Below the pieces are notes generated by a model, which saw only the letters and a list, made by a program, of their open reading frames with translations, had not been told where the DNA came from and did not search any database. The position numbers and the translations under genes were made by a program. Below, one piece after another: positions 32,067 through 35,155 of a stretch of 35,155 nucleotides of DNA (the first letter of the stretch is position 1; the number at the start of each line of letters is the position of its first letter). Origin of the DNA: Campylobacter ureolyticus ACS-301-V-Sch3b (lineage in GTDB: Bacteria; Campylobacterota; Campylobacteria; Campylobacterales; Campylobacteraceae); the NCBI RefSeq assembly GCF_000413435.1, contig NZ_KE340329.1:1-35155 (forward strand), read 5' to 3'.

Positions 32067-32488
32067 ATAAATTTATAATTTTTGTATCTTTGATTTTTCT
32101 TTTTAATGGTTGTTCGAAACCACCAAAGCCAATTAAATTAGATAGTGGTTCAGCCATATCAATAAATCATAATTTAATTGTAGATAAAAAATATAGTGTT
32201 CCTAAAGATAATTTTTTAAAAAATAATAATTGGACTTACAATATTTATTTGAGTCCAGTAGATAAAGATACTTTAATTAAAAATGATTTAATTGTTAAAA
32301 CATTTTATTTGGCACATAATGCTGATAAATTGATTATTTTAGGATACGAACCATTAGCAAAGAAATACAAAGATTATTTTATTAAAAACGATGTAAATGC
32401 AAATATAGAAATTAGACCATTAGATTCAATAAATTATAAAAAAGACTTAGTAAATATATTATTTTTTCACACAAAGGAGACAAAATGA
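32063..32488 (+). CDS. Cag12-like T4SS lipoprotein, 141 aa
   Basis: The lipoprotein signal ends in LFNGC (Cys17), directly followed by SKPPKPIKLDSGSAISIN. This is the pattern of the Cag12/CagT-type lipoprotein family seen next to epsilonproteobacterial VirB/D4 loci. The rest is a small periplasmic alpha/beta domain. AAGGGG lies upstream of ATG 32063. It overlaps virD4 and the TrbM gene by four bases each. It is probably a second outer-membrane-ring lipoprotein beside VirB7. Confidence 0.72.
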   Translation: MNKFIIFVSLIFLFNGCSKPPKPIKLDSGSAISINHNLIVDKKYSVPKDNFLKNNNWTYNIYLSPVDKDTLIKNDLIVKTFYLAHNADKLIILGYEPLAKKYKDYFIKNDVNANIEIRPLDSINYKKDLVNILFFHTKETK

Positions 32489-33174
32489 AAAAAATAATTT
32501 TGTTAGTAGCTATTTTATTTGGCTCATTAAACGCAGTTGAAGTTGATTTACTTACTGGTGACACGAGATTGAGTTGCGAAGCTATTTTATGTCTTAGTAG
32601 TTCTGTAAAACCAGGAGAATGCCAACCATCTCTTAATAGATTTTTTTCAATCAAAGAAAAAAAATGGGAAGATACACTAAATGCAAGAAAAGCATTTTTA
32701 AAACTATGCCCTGTTGGAGAAAGTGGTGAAAATGATGCTGAATTTAAAAAACTAAGAGACAATATTTTAGTTTATATTTCAGAGCCTTGCAATACAGAGT
32801 ATTTAAATTCAAGAGTTGAATATAAAACAAAAGAAATTTGCGGAGAAAGAAGATGCAGACATATACCAATATCAGCAAGAATAAACCCTAACTTACCAAA
32901 AAGTTGCAAATTACTTCAAACAAGTAAATATACAGATATAAAAGTAAAATATACTTGCAGTGGTGAATTTTTTCCTATTGATGAATGGGATAAAGGAATA
33001 ACTAAAAATGAAATACCACAAACTTTTTACAACTCATTAAAGGCAAAAGATAAAAATTCAGTTGAAGAAGTTAAAAACAAGTCAAAATTTTGTAAAAGAA
33101 GTCATATATCTTTTTGTCAGCCAAAATATTATCAAAAAATTACAATAAATAAAAATTGTTGGGAACAAGAATAA
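32485..33174 (+). CDS. trbM: TrbM-family periplasmic protein, 229 aa
   Basis: A cleavable signal peptide (IILLVAILFGSLNA) precedes a Cys-rich mature protein. The TrbM signature LSCEAILCLSS is followed by PGECQPSLNRFFSI and TLNARKAFLKLCP with regularly spaced cysteines, then CNTEYLN and several more Cys in the C-terminal half. TrbM/KikA-like proteins accompany conjugation systems; their biochemical role is unclear. AAGGAG precedes ATG 32485. The stop shares one base with the next start (TAATG). Confidence 0.82.
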   Translation: MKKIILLVAILFGSLNAVEVDLLTGDTRLSCEAILCLSSSVKPGECQPSLNRFFSIKEKKWEDTLNARKAFLKLCPVGESGENDAEFKKLRDNILVYISEPCNTEYLNSRVEYKTKEICGERRCRHIPISARINPNLPKSCKLLQTSKYTDIKVKYTCSGEFFPIDEWDKGITKNEIPQTFYNSLKAKDKNSVEEVKNKSKFCKRSHISFCQPKYYQKITINKNCWEQE

Positions 33175-34100
33175 TGGAAGAAAAAGAAAAAATAGTTAAT
33201 GAAGTAATTCAAACAACAAATGTTGATATTGACGATACTACCAACTTAAATAAAGAAAATATTCAAAATGAAAGCTTGAAAGAAAAACTAAAACTAGAAG
33301 AAAGTTTTAAAGCTTTAGGTATCGCAATAAATGACGAAAATAAAAGAATTGTATTGGATTATTCAAGAACTATTAGTAATTTCAAAAAATTACTGGATGC
33401 TCAAAAAAATAATTATGTTAGTTTGAAAAACTATATGCCAGACAACGAAGTTGTAACAGCCTTGATTAATGATTTAAATAAAAATTGGGAAGAGATTTCT
33501 AAATATTTTGAAACTTTAATGAGTTTTTTTATAAATCCGCCAAGTAAAGAAATTTTTGAACTAACAAATAACGCTTTACTTTTAAAGAACATATATAACA
33601 GCCTAAAAGAATTCTCAGAAGATTTTGCAAAATTACATATAGAAGAACAGTTCAATGGTATTAAAAATGATTTTGAGCAGAATTTAAAAACCATAAATGA
33701 ATATCAGAATAAATTAGCAGCTAGACTTGAAAATATGGCTCAAACTTATGATGAATTTCTAAACAAATTTTTAGATAAACAAACTAATGAACTTGATAAT
33801 TTTAATAAAAAATCAGCAGAGTTAGCAAAAAGCTATGATGATTTTTTACACAAAAATCTTAAATTTTTTAAAGGAGGAACTTGGAGCTTAATTATATTAA
33901 ATATTGCACTAGCAATTAGTTTAGGGGTTTTAACTGCAATTTGTTTTATTAAAAACAATGAGTTAAATAGTCTTATTGAAGTTGGCAAAAAATTTGCAGA
34001 GATTTCAGTTAAACAAGATGAGCAATCTATAACTTTAAATTTTCCATTAGATGCCAAATTTATAAGTGACAATAATGAGAAAAAAGTTATTCTAAAATAA
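33174..34100 (+). CDS. Coiled-coil single-pass membrane protein, 308 aa
   Basis: Unrecognised. ATG 33174 overlaps the trbM stop by one base and is preferred to a TTG at 33156. It has an acidic N-terminus, and long helices (about 40-230) with repeated YDEFLNKFLDKQ / YDDFLHKNLKF modules that look like an internal duplication. One transmembrane helix follows (WSLIILNIALAISLGVLTAI, about 237-256), then a 50-residue tail. Topology resembles MobB/TraX-like anchors linking relaxosomes to the membrane, but I see no signature. It lies in the distal part of the T4SS operon. Confidence 0.65.
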   Translation: MEEKEKIVNEVIQTTNVDIDDTTNLNKENIQNESLKEKLKLEESFKALGIAINDENKRIVLDYSRTISNFKKLLDAQKNNYVSLKNYMPDNEVVTALINDLNKNWEEISKYFETLMSFFINPPSKEIFELTNNALLLKNIYNSLKEFSEDFAKLHIEEQFNGIKNDFEQNLKTINEYQNKLAARLENMAQTYDEFLNKFLDKQTNELDNFNKKSAELAKSYDDFLHKNLKFFKGGTWSLIILNIALAISLGVLTAICFIKNNELNSLIEVGKKFAEISVKQDEQSITLNFPLDAKFISDNNEKKVILK

Positions 34101-34117
34101 TAAAAAAAGGATTTACA

Positions 34118-34882
34118 ATGGCTACAAATAAAAAAGATGTTGAAGTAGACAATACTACTCCAAACAATTCAACATCTGCCGATAAAAAAATAACTTCTGT
34201 TTATGTTAGTGCTGGTTCATCGGTCAATAAACAAGGTGAAACATTGACAATAGTTGGTTTTGGTGGATTAAAACCTTATGAAAAAGATGGAAAAGAAATC
34301 AAACCAGGTGCGAGAGATGCTTTTTACAAGATTTCTAATATTGATAATTTTTTAAAAGCAGTTGATGCAGATAAAATAGGTATTGATATAAAAGGTAAAG
34401 ATCAAAATAACCAAGATACTTTTATGAGAGCTGATGCTTTTTATCAATCTGGAATTGGAAAAAATGGAAAGGCTTATGGATTTAACAAAATCTGCATAAC
34501 TCTACAAGAAGAAGAGAGAAATCAAGCAAATGAAGTTGTTAAATCAGCTCAAAAACTTTATGCCACCAAAGGAATGAACGGCTATTCATTTGATAAAAAT
34601 TGCGACAATAAATTAATTGACAAATTTAATGCCCAAATTCAAAATGGTTGTGATTTTACATTATCTGCAAAAAAAGATTCAACTTTGCAAAACTACCCAC
34701 AACTAATGGAAACAGTTGACAAAATAAAAGGTGGCTCAGCTATGGTTGAGATTGATTTTGTAAAAACACAAGGTGCTGTATTAAAGTCGATTACTCCAAT
34801 TGATAATAGTGGTAATTTAGGTGAGCAAAAGATACTAAAACAAGCTACCAAAAAAACCACTAAAAGTAAATCAATGTCTTAA
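34118..34882 (+). CDS. Unrecognised soluble protein, 254 aa
   Basis: AAAAGGA precedes ATG 34118. The Thr/Asn/Lys-rich N-terminal tail (to about residue 24) and the Lys/Thr-rich C-terminus flank a region of alternating strands (ITSVYVSAG, ETLTIVGFGGL, AFYKISNID). The layout is reminiscent of OB-fold or single-strand-binding plasmid proteins, but no family is recognised. There is no signal or membrane segment. The basic end KKTTKSKSMS could bind nucleic acid. It may act on transferred DNA or be exported. This is speculative. Confidence 0.6.
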   Translation: MATNKKDVEVDNTTPNNSTSADKKITSVYVSAGSSVNKQGETLTIVGFGGLKPYEKDGKEIKPGARDAFYKISNIDNFLKAVDADKIGIDIKGKDQNNQDTFMRADAFYQSGIGKNGKAYGFNKICITLQEEERNQANEVVKSAQKLYATKGMNGYSFDKNCDNKLIDKFNAQIQNGCDFTLSAKKDSTLQNYPQLMETVDKIKGGSAMVEIDFVKTQGAVLKSITPIDNSGNLGEQKILKQATKKTTKSKSMS

Positions 34883-34885
34883 ATT

Positions 34886-34910
34886 TTTAGCAGAGATTTT
34901 CTCTGCTAAA
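34886..34910 (+). terminator. Strong hairpin between distal operon genes
   Basis: Perfect 11-bp stem TTTAGCAGAGA / TCTCTGCTAAA with a 3-base loop. No T run follows, and another gene with AGAGG ribosome binding site starts 19 bases later. It is therefore more likely a processing or attenuating hairpin than a full terminator. Confidence 0.6.
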
Positions 34911-34928
34911 TCATAAGAGAGGATAATT

Positions 34929-35155
34929 ATGCCATTTTTAGATAAACAGTTTGAAGATAAATTTAATCAAAAAGTATCTACAAATTTTCCAAAATTAAAG
35001 CCATTATTTGAAAAATTAAAATCAAAATTTTATACTTATTGTAAATCCAACAATGTTATATATTTTATAAAAATAGAATGTGAATTTTTGAAATTTTTAG
35101 AAGAAAATCAAGAAAATATAATCAAATTTACAAGCTTAATTGAACCAAAAATTGA
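34929..35155 (+). CDS. 5' part of an unrecognised gene (truncated by the window)
   Basis: ATG 34929 has AGAGG upstream. The frame stays open for 75 codons to the window edge. The encoded segment (MPFLDKQFEDKFNQKVSTNF, then a mixed helical region with a CEFLKFLEENQENII helix) is charged and lacks signal or membrane segments. Too little is present to name a family. It follows the 34118 gene after a strong hairpin and is probably part of the same operon. Confidence 0.6.
   Translation, partial: MPFLDKQFEDKFNQKVSTNFPKLKPLFEKLKSKFYTYCKSNNVIYFIKIECEFLKFLEENQENIIKFTSLIEPKI

Overview
The window is AT-rich (about a quarter G+C) Gram-negative plasmid DNA. Its Shine-Dalgarno-TATAAT gene starts, RepL-type initiators, VirB/VirD4 set with EexN and a Cag12-like lipoprotein, and codon use all point to Campylobacter or a close relative. 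That assignment rests on gene content and composition; I saw no species marker. It looks like a contiguous piece of a large conjugative plasmid, cut at both ends.

Positions 1-11100 (+ strand) hold a cargo and maintenance block. It contains the 3' end of an unknown gene, a 2118-residue DarB-like methyltransferase/helicase, a zeta-type kinase toxin with a small upstream partner, a membrane protein, a primase-like Toprim protein with a degenerate zinc ribbon, and a ParA / membrane protein / ribbon-helix-helix set. Nearly every gene here is followed, a few bases after its stop, by a TTATATTAATATAA-type palindrome. A second open frame of 311 codons, with its own strong ribosome binding site, is nested in the disordered N-terminus of the DarB-like gene.

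Positions 11117-13000 hold the relaxosome. A MOBP-type relaxase and a MobC-like accessory protein lie on the minus strand. Next to them is an oriT with a 13-bp inverted repeat and an RP4-like TATCCTG/C nick site. If + is the nicked strand, the first DNA to enter a recipient is 13000-16000. That stretch encodes three small unknown proteins (one with an RxxxxH HEPN motif), an Abi_2 (AbiD/F) HEPN protein and a probable small structured RNA of about 80 nt.

Positions 15850-19020 hold two RepL replication modules. They look like a tandem duplication: each has a small minus-strand membrane protein, a G-rich hairpin and a RepL gene. Their iterons differ (about 20-bp period ttccctacggaata against about 21-22-bp period gtcaaatttg), so the origins have probably diverged in specificity.

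Positions 19118-35155 hold the type IV secretion operon: an EexN entry-exclusion lipoprotein, VirB2, a VirB3-VirB4 fusion, VirB5-VirB11, VirD4, a Cag12-like lipoprotein, TrbM, and several small or unknown genes. The VirB2 pilin gene carries an (AG)15 tract whose change by one unit in either direction would truncate the protein. Between virB11 and virD4 lies a putative barnase/EndoU/ColE5-RelE-like nuclease. This protein, the zeta toxin and the truncated first gene share a 22-residue C-terminal block at almost the same distance (19-20 residues) from the end. This is a candidate secretion signal for the VirB/VirD4 machine and the most interesting system-level observation in the window.
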